Shown here in pieces: positions 1-6,841 of a DNA stretch of 44,199 nucleotides. This stretch comes from UBA2658 sp964617335 (GTDB lineage Bacteria; Bacillota; Clostridia; Oscillospirales; Oscillospiraceae), in assembly GCA_964617335.1 (NCBI GenBank), contig CAZTXG010000012.1:1-44199 (forward strand), written 5' to 3'. How positions within the stretch are numbered: position 1 is the first letter of the stretch; the number at the start of each line of letters is the position of its first letter. Under the pieces are notes generated by a model. That model searched no databases, had not been told where the DNA came from, and saw nothing but the letters and a program-made list of their open reading frames with translations. The position numbers and the translations under genes were made by a program.

Positions 1-392
1 ATGGGAGAATCAAGGTAGCAGGATCCCTTTTCAGAAACTCTTTCGGCAAGGGACCGGGTGGTCTTGGGGTCAACCGTGCTTGTATCTATGACTATATGTT
101 TATCTGTAAGAGCCTCATTTAGTCCGTTTTCCCCAAAAATTACATCTTCAAGCTGTTTTGGCCCCGGAAGGGACATGAGTATAACGCTGGTTTTCTCTGC
201 CAGTTCCCTTGGGCTTTCAGTCTTGACTCCGCCGGCTTTCACCGCAAGGTCTAAGGCGGAGGGAAATGCGTCATAGCAGAAAACACTGTAGCCGGCTTTT
301 ACCATGGATTCCAGCATACACATTCCCATTCTTCCGCAGCCTATAAGACCAACCTTTTCAGTCTCCTTATTGAATGTTGTCCAAGATGTCAT
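1..392 (-). CDS. 3-hydroxyisobutyrate dehydrogenase-family oxidoreductase (partial, C-terminus outside window)
   Basis: NAD(P)-dependent beta-hydroxyacid dehydrogenase; only about 130 N-terminal residues lie in the window. A Rossmann motif VGLIGCGRMG lies at about residues 14-23, followed by the family features LMSLPGP, VIDTSTVDP and YLDSP. The ATG at 392-390 is preceded by GGGAGGAG at a good distance and overlaps the end of the upstream phosphodiesterase gene by 26 bases, so the two are translationally coupled. Known family members reduce 3-hydroxyisobutyrate, tartronate semialdehyde or sulfolactaldehyde. The substrate-binding C-terminal half is missing here, so the substrate cannot be chosen from this sequence. 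Confidence 0.85.
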   Translation of the reverse strand, partial: MTSWTTFNKETEKVGLIGCGRMGMCMLESMVKAGYSVFCYDAFPSALDLAVKAGGVKTESPRELAEKTSVILMSLPGPKQLEDVIFGENGLNEALTDKHIVIDTSTVDPKTTRSLAERVSEKGSCYLDSP

Positions 393-2322
393 AAATGACT
401 CCTCCCTCGGCGTCCTTCGGAACGTCAATATTTAATAGTTTACAAAGGGTGGGTGTGACGTCGATAATTCTTGCGGGGAACTTTCTCTCATATTGCGAAA
501 CCCCCGGGCCTGCCATCACCATAACAGCATGCATCTTGGGAAGGGTCGGCAGAGCAAGATGCACGCCGGTAAAGTTTCGGCAGAGGCCCGCCGCCTCATA
601 AAGCTCGGGATTTGCGATAACCCGCTCGGTGCCGTCTCTATATTGAACCTTGCTTCTATAGATGAAGGGGTGGGACATATATCCAGGCTTCCAGGCGTAA
701 AGCACATCGCCAACCCTGTCATAGCCGGGGCCTTCATAGATGCCCAAGGTGCCGGCCTCTTTTTTCTTTATGGCAAGGGCAACAACCTGATCGCCGGTTT
801 CAGGGTCTTTCATGTTAAGCAGGGCGCGGATAATCTCCTCTTGCACCCTTTCGTAATCCTCCGGCTCCACAATGCCTTGGGGATCCCGCCCCTTGAGGTT
901 TATAAAAATGTGGGCATGGCAGGGCTCCAGAGGATGGCACTTAGTGTTCTCCCAGTTGATGGAAAGGTTTGATGGGTCATCTGTGGAAAGGTCAAGGACA
1001 TATTCCAGAAGTCCCGCCCGGGATAGATGTTCCTTTACATAGGGGTTCCAGTCAAGATGGGTCATGCCATGGTCGGAAATGAGGATTACATAGGTGTTGT
1101 CAAGGTCAACGCTTTCAAGAATCCGACCAATATTATCATCCACCTGACGATAGGTTTCCCGAATCATGTGCCAGCAGAAATCAGCCTTGTCGGGGTCATA
1201 GACTCTGGCCCGAGGCTCAATGCCCGAGTAAAGCACATGTTCAATGTGGTCTATGGTGCCCACCCAGGAAAAGGCCATGTCCCATTCCTTGTTTTCAAGA
1301 ATATGCTTTGTGGCCTTGCCCCACCAGTCGGCGTGAAGTCCCAGCTGCTCAAGGTAAAGCTCGGGGCTCATCCAGCCGTCCATAAAGGCCCAGGGGTCGT
1401 CCACTTCCATAAAGGCTCCGGCAACCTCCTCAACCTCCTTGGTAAGAGAGGCGGGTACGGAATAGGCCTCCGCCATATTGATGGCGCTTTGATAGAGCTT
1501 AAAGTCACGCCCGTCAGGGGATAGCTCAAGGATCTGGAAACGGAAGCGCCCATCCCGCTGATAGTCTCTCGCCTTGAAGTTTTTGATAATCCAGGGGCCG
1601 TATTCACCCATGGCAATGTCCGTTACCGCCTTGGCGGCATCCTTGCTTTCAGAGATAAGCATGCGGTCATAAGCGGCATCACTGCTTGCATAGATGAGCA
1701 CATTCATCTTATAGCCTTCTACATAGGTGGGGGGGACCGTTATCTCAAACTCCAAACAGGGCTTTTCGCTCTTGGGCAGGTTTTCCCAGCCGGCGGCAGG
1801 CAGGGCTTCAAGCTGAACGGCCCTGCCGGGGATTTGGTTGCAGCGCAGCTTTTGGTTTGAGAAACAGGCGCTGGAGGCCACGTCCCACAGGGGCATGAAA
1901 AAGTAGCGGAAGGGCGGATTTAATGCACCGGCCAGCTGAACACCGTCCTCCTCGGAGATAGCGCCAAGGGGGAAGGTAACCGGCCAGTTTACAAGGGCAA
2001 CTTTTTTCTCCATGCGTTTTGCCACATCCCAAAGAGTTTCGCAGAGAACCTCATTGCGATCAAAGGAAGTATGCCAGTGGTCTAAATCCTCTCCCGCGTG
2101 CTTAACCATTAGACTTGGCACACCGTTAGTTCCGGAGCCTGCTCCGCTTACTATAGCTGTCCAGGCTGCCGCCGTCAGAGGGGGAAAGACAGTCTCCAGC
2201 CGGGAGAAGATGCCTTGATTCATGAGCTTTGCCGTGTTGGGCATGACGCCCTCGGAAACGAACTTTTTTACCAGATCCGGCATCGCTGCGTCAAGACCGA
2301 GAAACAAGATTTTTTTGTCCAT
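367..2322 (-). CDS. Type I phosphodiesterase / alkaline phosphatase superfamily protein
   Basis: A 651-residue cytoplasmic-looking hydrolase of the nucleotide pyrophosphatase/phosphodiesterase branch of the alkaline phosphatase superfamily. FLGLDAA (Asp11) gives a metal ligand and FPPLTAAAW places the presumed Thr nucleophile near residue 50. ILISDHGMTH and CHAHIF supply later metal-ligand motifs. No signal peptide is visible. The start at 2322 is chosen because AAAAAGGAGAC lies just upstream; an in-frame start seven codons earlier has no such site. It is first in a minus-strand operon with the dehydrogenase and is divergent from a LacI-type regulator. The substrate is unknown; a phosphodiester or sulfate ester is possible for this superfamily. 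Confidence 0.85.
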   Translation of the reverse strand: MDKKILFLGLDAAMPDLVKKFVSEGVMPNTAKLMNQGIFSRLETVFPPLTAAAWTAIVSGAGSGTNGVPSLMVKHAGEDLDHWHTSFDRNEVLCETLWDVAKRMEKKVALVNWPVTFPLGAISEEDGVQLAGALNPPFRYFFMPLWDVASSACFSNQKLRCNQIPGRAVQLEALPAAGWENLPKSEKPCLEFEITVPPTYVEGYKMNVLIYASSDAAYDRMLISESKDAAKAVTDIAMGEYGPWIIKNFKARDYQRDGRFRFQILELSPDGRDFKLYQSAINMAEAYSVPASLTKEVEEVAGAFMEVDDPWAFMDGWMSPELYLEQLGLHADWWGKATKHILENKEWDMAFSWVGTIDHIEHVLYSGIEPRARVYDPDKADFCWHMIRETYRQVDDNIGRILESVDLDNTYVILISDHGMTHLDWNPYVKEHLSRAGLLEYVLDLSTDDPSNLSINWENTKCHPLEPCHAHIFINLKGRDPQGIVEPEDYERVQEEIIRALLNMKDPETGDQVVALAIKKKEAGTLGIYEGPGYDRVGDVLYAWKPGYMSHPFIYRSKVQYRDGTERVIANPELYEAAGLCRNFTGVHLALPTLPKMHAVMVMAGPGVSQYERKFPARIIDVTPTLCKLLNIDVPKDAEGGVIYDILDNIQ

Positions 2323-2370
2323 AGTTTGTCTCCTTTTTGTCAATCTCGTTTTACTAAATCACAAAGAGCG

Positions 2371-2380
2371 TTTGCGCAAA
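2371..2380. promoter_or_regulatory. Candidate LacI-family operator (leader site)
   Basis: Perfect 10-bp palindrome TTTGCGCAAA with a central CG, about 95 bp downstream of the predicted start of the phosphodiesterase transcript. LacI-family operators usually have a CG centre, so it may be an auxiliary site for the divergent regulator. Inferred only from symmetry and position. Confidence 0.4.
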
Positions 2381-2474
2381 TTTTTAGCATCACTTTTCAC
2401 AAGTGTAGATGCTCAAATTTGGTTATTTATACAACATGCATATATTGAACGCTCGTATATTATTATTTATGTTG

Positions 2475-2503
2475 AAATTAACACGTTTCCTCATTTAAGT
2501 CAA
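2475..2503 (-). promoter_or_regulatory. Promoter of the phosphodiesterase-dehydrogenase operon
   Basis: On the minus strand, TTGACT (2498-2503) is followed by a 17-base spacer and TAATTT (2475-2480), a good housekeeping-type promoter. Transcription would start near 2468, leaving a leader of about 145 bases before the start codon. Confidence 0.6.
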
Positions 2504-2513
2504 CACAAAATCG

Positions 2514-2527
2514 TGCAAACGATTGCG
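2514..2527. promoter_or_regulatory. Candidate LacI-family operator (upstream site)
   Basis: TGCAAACGATTGCG is an imperfect CG-centred palindrome (GCAA and C match on both arms) resembling LacI/PurR/CcpA-type sites. It lies just upstream of the minus-strand -35 box and between the two divergent promoters. Confidence 0.5.
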
Positions 2528-2549
2528 TGATTTTTAGTCAAAATTGTTA

Positions 2550-2578
2550 TTGCTTTAACAATCGATTTGTTGTATTAT
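2550..2578 (+). promoter_or_regulatory. Promoter of the LacI-type gene with an operator in its spacer
   Basis: TTGCTT (2550-2555), 17-base spacer, TATTAT (2573-2578). The spacer contains AATCGATT (2560-2567) flanked by AAC and TTGTT, another CG-centred palindrome. A repressor bound here would block RNA polymerase, so autoregulation of the regulator gene is likely. Confidence 0.5.
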
Positions 2579-2637
2579 TTTACCGTGGGATTTTATCTGA
2601 ATCATTAAATTAAAATAAGTCTGGGGAGTATGACTTT

Positions 2638-3675
2638 ATGAGTATAAAAGAAGTTGCAAAACTTGCGGGGGTGTCCCCTTCAACGGTATCCCGTGTGGTC
2701 AACAGCGGGGAGTCCACCGCAGCAAGTGAAGAGACAAAAAAGAAAATATGGGAGGCCGTACGGCAGCTGGGCTATTCCCCCAATCACCATGCAAGAAGCT
2801 TAAGAAAGCCTTCTGCGAAAAGATACAGTCAAAAGGAGATTGACTGTGTGTATGCTCGTAAAGCCGGCCCTTTTCTGGACCCCTTTTTTACAACTCTTAT
2901 GCACGCGGCAGAGGTAGAGGCTGTAAGGCTTGGCTATGTTATGCGTTACTACTACTCCGTTGACGACATAAGTGCCGGAAGCTTTGATGTGGCAAACAAA
3001 GAGAACTCATCGGCAATTATACTCGGCAGGCCCTCTCCCGAGGCTTTGGATATAATAAGAAGCAGCTATCGTAATTTTGTATTTTCCGGTCTAAACGAAA
3101 TCTCTGCTGATGTGGATCAGGTTTTATGCAGCGGTTACACAGCTTCGGAAATGTGTGTTGAATATCTTGCTTCCCTGGGGCACAGCAAAATATCTTATCT
3201 TGGGGAAACAATTAATGAGCAGCGCTATCAGGGTTTTTGCAAGGCAATGGAAATGCTTGGGGTAAAAGATTTTGAGGATTATGTGGTGGAAACTCCCTTC
3301 ACTCCCATGGGCGGCTATGTGGCAACCCACGAGCTTTTAAGAAAAAACCAGGAGTTTACAGCAATACTTTGCGCAAACGATATGTCTGCCATGGGCGCTT
3401 TAAAAGCCTTGAAAGAGCATAAGCTGAAGGTGCCGAGGGACGTTTCCCTTATCGGTATCAATGATATGGAAGCCGTCCGCTATCTTGACCCCATGCTAAC
3501 AACTATTCATGTGCCCCTTGAGGAAATGGGGAAAATGACAACAAAACTTCTTTCAGACCGTATCGAGGGCGGCCACAAAATACCAACTAAGATTGTTATT
3601 CCAAGCTCCCTTATCAGTCGGGAATCCTGCGGCCCTGTTCGGAAAAATGCAAGCCTTTCAAAAAAAACAAGTTGA
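2638..3675 (+). CDS. LacI-family transcriptional regulator
   Basis: A 345-residue repressor. The N-terminal helix-turn-helix reads VAKLAGVSPSTVSRVVN (about residues 6-22), followed by the hinge-region motif LGYSPNHHARSL. A periplasmic-binding-protein-like effector domain fills residues 65-335, with LCANDMSAMGALKAL and IGINDMEAVRYLDPMLTTI typical of the family. GGGGAG precedes the ATG. It diverges from the phosphodiesterase operon and is followed 67 bp later by a permease gene, so it probably controls both. The inducer is unknown. Confidence 0.93.
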   Translation: MSIKEVAKLAGVSPSTVSRVVNSGESTAASEETKKKIWEAVRQLGYSPNHHARSLRKPSAKRYSQKEIDCVYARKAGPFLDPFFTTLMHAAEVEAVRLGYVMRYYYSVDDISAGSFDVANKENSSAIILGRPSPEALDIIRSSYRNFVFSGLNEISADVDQVLCSGYTASEMCVEYLASLGHSKISYLGETINEQRYQGFCKAMEMLGVKDFEDYVVETPFTPMGGYVATHELLRKNQEFTAILCANDMSAMGALKALKEHKLKVPRDVSLIGINDMEAVRYLDPMLTTIHVPLEEMGKMTTKLLSDRIEGGHKIPTKIVIPSSLISRESCGPVRKNASLSKKTS

Positions 3676-3742
3676 AATTCGCCCATATAGGCCCCAGCTT
3701 AGACTTGCATAATATATAGAAAAATTGAAAGGTATAGTAAAC

Positions 3743-4540
3743 ATGGCAATTATCCTTTTCTTAATATCAATTTTGACCTCCACCATAGGCTCCATCTGCG
3801 GCATAGGCGGAGGGGTTATTATAAAACCCTTTTTAGATTCCATTAATATAATGAGTGTGTCCGCCGTAAGCTTTTTATCAGGCTGTACTGTTTTGGCCAT
3901 GGCCTTTGTATCCGTTGGGAAAACCCTGAAAACCGGCTTATCGGGAATAAATCGGCGGATAACACCGGCTCTCGGCATTGGCTCTGTTTTCGGCGGCATC
4001 TTCGGAAAGCTGATTTTCGGATTTATAAAGAGCGGCGCCGGCAGCGAAGAGCTTTTGGGATTTTCCCAGTCCCTTGTTCTTGCTTTAATAACCTTGGGGA
4101 CAATGTTATACATGGTTTTACAAGGCAGGGGCAAAATAAAGACGCTTAATATAAAAAACATCCCCGCAAGCCTTGGAATAGGTTTTTTTCTCGGACTGCT
4201 CTCCTCTTTTCTGGGAATTGGAGGCGGACCCATAAATCTTGCTGTGCTTAGTTTTTTCTTTTCCATGAACATAAAAGAATCAGCTATAAATTCCCTGTGT
4301 ATCATCCTGTTTTCACAAATTGCCTCGCTGGCACAGACCATTCTGACAAAAAGTGTGCCGGAGGTGGATATTACTTTCCTTGCCTTTATGGTCGCCGGAG
4401 GTATATTGGGGGGCTATCTAGGGCAAAGCATAAACAAAAAGCTTGATGAGGAAAAAGTTTTAAAGCTGTATAACATACTCCTTGTTATCATTGTTTTGAT
4501 TTGTATTTATAATTGCCTTCGCTTTGCCGCAGCTCTTTGA
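3743..4540 (+). CDS. TauE/SafE-family membrane permease
   Basis: A 265-residue integral membrane protein with about seven or eight hydrophobic segments and the duplicated glycine-rich motifs of the TauE/SafE family: GSICGIGGG near residue 19 and LGIGGGPINL near residue 160. Members are predicted exporters or importers of sulfite, sulfoacetate and other organosulfur or small organic anions. The ATG at 3743 is preceded by GAAAGG; a TTG six codons upstream is the alternative. It follows the LacI-type gene with no terminator between them, so it is probably co-transcribed. Confidence 0.85.
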   Translation: MAIILFLISILTSTIGSICGIGGGVIIKPFLDSINIMSVSAVSFLSGCTVLAMAFVSVGKTLKTGLSGINRRITPALGIGSVFGGIFGKLIFGFIKSGAGSEELLGFSQSLVLALITLGTMLYMVLQGRGKIKTLNIKNIPASLGIGFFLGLLSSFLGIGGGPINLAVLSFFFSMNIKESAINSLCIILFSQIASLAQTILTKSVPEVDITFLAFMVAGGILGGYLGQSINKKLDEEKVLKLYNILLVIIVLICIYNCLRFAAAL

Positions 4541-4589
4541 AAAAGACCCGTTCGGCACTTTACGCTCCCATCAAAAAGCTGACATACAT

Positions 4590-4645
4590 AAAAATTCCCC
4601 TTAGGCAGAAAGCTTAATCACTTGCCGCTTTAGGGGAGTTTTTAT
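4590..4645 (+). terminator. Rho-independent terminator after the permease gene
   Basis: TCCCCT (4596-4601) pairs with AGGGGA (4632-4637), with GGC/GCC pairing inside the loop, followed by GTTTTTATATAA. The A-run on the left side lets the structure also serve the convergent shell-gene operon. Confidence 0.6.
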
Positions 4646-4653
4646 ATAATAAT

Positions 4654-4686
4654 GGGCTTTTTCTAAGGCTGTACCTTAATAAGCCC
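4654..4686. terminator. Second hairpin in the convergent gap
   Basis: GGGCTT (4654-4659) pairs with AAGCCC (4681-4686), and inside it TAAGG (4664-4668) pairs with CCTTA (4674-4678). It lies directly after the last shell gene when read on the minus strand and probably ends that operon. The T-tract is weak. Confidence 0.4.
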
Positions 4687-4711
4687 TTGCCAAAGCCGGG
4701 GCAAATAAAGC

Positions 4712-5284
4712 CTACTGCTTATATGATTTTATAAGGTATTCCAAGGCCTTATCGTCGGGAGAGGGGATAATCCTTTTATCAAGGAGGGTTTTTTCCGGCA
4801 GTGACGCTTCTGCCGCTTCAAGGGCAGTGCTTATGTCTCCAACAAGGCCGGAAAGTATGTAGCAAAACTTGCCGCCGATAAAATGCCCTATCCAGACCTC
4901 CTCCAGACGAACACTGCCGCTTTTTAAGCCTGCATCAAGACTTTGAAAGCCGCTGGAGGCATCCCTTGTTTCCAATATGCCCAAGGCAGTTTTGCCATCC
5001 ATGCTCACTTTTTCCCTGTGAGCAGGACTAAAATATTTAAGAATGTCCTCATGAGCATTGGTGAGCAGATGCTGGCGAATAAGCTTTTTCTCGTCGGCTT
5101 TTGTAACCTCGTCCCTGGCTTCACGAAGGTTTTCCACCTCGCCGCCCACAACTATGAGAAACTTGCCGATACACACGGGCTTTGCGTAGATTATAGACAT
5201 AGGCGCCCTTTTCACCATACGGTCAAGGCTGTCTATCCCCGCGGGTATACTGGAGTATTCCACTGTAAAAATTGCCTTACTCAT
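4712..5284 (-). CDS. Tandem-domain microcompartment shell protein, PduT-like
   Basis: A 190-residue bacterial microcompartment (BMC) shell protein with two BMC domains (about residues 3-70 and 93-170), forming pseudo-hexameric trimers in this family. The start at 5284 is the ATG giving MSKAIF; an upstream in-frame ATG at 5329 would sit on a hairpin. Counted from this start, Cys38 in KPVCIGKF falls at the position of Cys38 of Salmonella PduT (SKTICPGKF from memory), which holds a pore [4Fe-4S] cluster, so an iron-sulfur electron port through the shell is likely. The second domain carries FIGGKF at its pore. It is the last gene of the eut operon. The cluster itself is inferred, not seen. Confidence 0.88.
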   Translation of the reverse strand: MSKAIFTVEYSSIPAGIDSLDRMVKRAPMSIIYAKPVCIGKFLIVVGGEVENLREARDEVTKADEKKLIRQHLLTNAHEDILKYFSPAHREKVSMDGKTALGILETRDASSGFQSLDAGLKSGSVRLEEVWIGHFIGGKFCYILSGLVGDISTALEAAEASLPEKTLLDKRIIPSPDDKALEYLIKSYKQ

Positions 5285-5305
5285 TTCACCAGTCCATTCC
5301 TGCAG

Positions 5306-5325
5306 CCGGACAAAACCTTGTCCGG
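5306..5325. promoter_or_regulatory. Perfect stem-loop between the two shell genes
   Basis: CCGGACAA (5306-5313) and TTGTCCGG (5318-5325) form an 8-bp perfect stem with a 4-base loop in the 60-bp gap between the shell genes. No T-run follows, so it is more likely an RNA processing, stability or translation-control element than a terminator. Confidence 0.55.
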
Positions 5326-5344
5326 TCATCGTTTTTGTCTGTTT

Positions 5345-5629
5345 TTATTTTTGCAGATTCGGCAATATCATTTCAACTTCCTCGTGGGGTCGGGGTATAA
5401 CATGGACAGAAACCAGTTCGCCCACACGCTCTGCCGCTGCAGCTCCCGCATCGGTTGCCGCCTTAACAGCACCAACATCTCCTTGAACCATTACGGTTAC
5501 AAGGCCGCCGCCTATATGCTCCTTGCCGATAAGGGTAACGTTTGCCGCTTTTACCATGGCATCGGCAGCTTCTATGGAGCCGATAAGCCCCCTTGTTTCA
5601 ATCATTCCAAGGGCATGGTTACTTGCCAT
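5345..5629 (-). CDS. eutM: Microcompartment hexameric shell protein, EutM/PduA type
   Basis: A 94-residue single-BMC-domain protein, the usual length. It has the family signature MIETRGL near residue 9, the pore loop IGGGL at residues 39-43, GDVGAVKAATDAG, and the ending SVHVIPRPHEEVE. Hexamers tile the facets of the shell and let small substrates through the central pore. The ATG at 5629 follows GGGAGG; an in-frame start 15 bases upstream is less well placed. It follows eutC after a 323-bp gap filled by tandem hairpin repeats. EutM and PduA cannot be separated from sequence alone; eutBC next door favours EutM. Confidence 0.93.
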   Translation of the reverse strand: MASNHALGMIETRGLIGSIEAADAMVKAANVTLIGKEHIGGGLVTVMVQGDVGAVKAATDAGAAAAERVGELVSVHVIPRPHEEVEMILPNLQK

Positions 5630-5690
5630 TATAAAACCTCCCAAAAGCTTGTCAGCTTTTAATTTTCATTCCCGCTATTCTGCGGATAAT

Positions 5691-5900
5691 CCGTATAATG
5701 TCCGCTTTGCGGATATTATACCATAGCCCCACAGCGATGGTATAGTATATGCCATTAAATCTGTATGATATCTGCTTTGCGGATATTATACCACAGGCAC
5801 AGGGTGCCGTCGTGGTATATGCCATCAAATCCGTATAATGTCCGCTCTGCGGATATTATACCATAGCCCCACAGCGATGGTATAGTATATGCTGTCAGAA
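5691..5900. repeat. Three tandem 70-bp units, each with two overlapping hairpins
   Basis: Units run 5691-5760, 5761-5830 and 5831-5900, each exactly 70 bp. Units 1 and 3 differ at one base over their first 62. Hairpin A pairs two 13-base arms around a 3-base loop (unit 1: GTATAATGTCCGC with GCGGATATTATAC). Hairpin B pairs TATACCAT with ATGGTATA. Unit 2 is diverged but keeps both: hairpin B becomes TATACCAC/GTGGTATA with an extra inner GGCAC/GTGCC stem. The rest of the eutC-shell gap (5630-5690 and 5901-5952) holds no gene. Function unknown. Confidence 0.9.
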
Positions 5901-5952
5901 ACACAGGATAATTAAAGATCTTTTTTGAATTATTATTTTCTCGGCCCTGATA

Positions 5953-6825
5953 TCAAACCTTAAGGTCAAGACCGCTGGTCTTTTGCTCAAGCATTTTCTT
6001 AGCAATTTCCGCTATATGGGCGCCGGCTTCTGCACCGGAGGTTCCGTCCCTATAAATGTTTGAAACAACTGTACGGGCGCTTTCCGCTATATCCGGATAA
6101 CCCTTATAGGTCATATAGCAGCTAAGGCTTTCGTTGGTAACAAGCCCCGGACGCTCACCTATAAACAGGAGACTAACCTCCGGATTAAGTATTTCACAAA
6201 CAGCGTCCATTATGCCCACACGCCCAAATCTTACAAAGATATTAGTTCCCACATCCAAGCCGTAGACACGAAGACCCTGAACCAAAGCGGGGAGCACATC
6301 CCGTATGTTGTTTTCCACAGAAGTGGAGGAAAGCCCGTCGCTTACTATTATCTGAACCTGGGGATTTGCCTTACACTTTTCCTTTATGAGCTTTTTTGTT
6401 TCATCGTCAAAAATCCTGCCGATATTGGGGTTCATAAGATATTCCGCCTTGTCCTGCGCTGCGGATTGAACAAAAATCAAGCCCATCTCGTCTATAGTTT
6501 CTTCGGAAACGTCGTTTAAAACTGTATCCATTGCAGCGGCATGGTCAGCCCTAAACCGCAAAAGGGTTGCCGTATTCTGCCTTGGGCCGGCTCTTCCCAC
6601 ACCAAGTCTTGCAGGATTTGCCCTTTTTAGTTCCATATAAAATTCCCTGTCATTGGGGTTTTCCACCAATAGGGTTTCCTGAAGTTTAATTTCCGATATA
6701 TCCGGCACATCAAGATTTATCTCCGAGCCTGAGCATGGGACGCAGGCTGCCGCAGCTGCCGTTTTACCCGAGGTAATTTCCAGAAGCACGGCCTTTACTA
6801 TTTGTTCTATTTGCTTATTGTCCAT
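5953..6825 (-). CDS. eutC: Ethanolamine ammonia-lyase, small subunit
   Basis: A 290-residue light chain of the adenosylcobalamin-dependent enzyme that converts ethanolamine to acetaldehyde and ammonia. Recognisable stretches are ANPARLGVGRAGPR, RFRADHAAAMD, VQIIVSDGLSS, RVGIMDAV and LFIGERPGL. Residues 3-17 (NKQIEQIVKAVLLEI) form an amphipathic helix followed by an Ala-rich linker, which looks like the encapsulation peptides that steer cargo into microcompartments. The ATG at 6825 follows GGAAGGCAGG and lies 16 bp after the eutB stop codon, so the subunits are made from one transcript. Confidence 0.95.
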   Translation of the reverse strand: MDNKQIEQIVKAVLLEITSGKTAAAAACVPCSGSEINLDVPDISEIKLQETLLVENPNDREFYMELKRANPARLGVGRAGPRQNTATLLRFRADHAAAMDTVLNDVSEETIDEMGLIFVQSAAQDKAEYLMNPNIGRIFDDETKKLIKEKCKANPQVQIIVSDGLSSTSVENNIRDVLPALVQGLRVYGLDVGTNIFVRFGRVGIMDAVCEILNPEVSLLFIGERPGLVTNESLSCYMTYKGYPDIAESARTVVSNIYRDGTSGAEAGAHIAEIAKKMLEQKTSGLDLKV

Positions 6826-6841
6826 AATATACCTGCCTTCC

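Noticed and set aside
3658..4341. Leftward 227-codon open frame opposite the TauE-family gene
   Set aside because: Mirror of a conserved membrane protein gene, with composition biased by the complementary frame, no ribosome binding site and no recognisable domain.
4943..5662. Rightward 239-codon open frame across the shell genes
   Set aside because: It runs antisense through two well-supported BMC genes and their intergenic hairpin, and resembles no protein family.
5691..5900. Possible CRISPR array
   Set aside because: The whole 70-bp unit is repeated with no unique spacers, units diverge by drift, and no cas genes are nearby.
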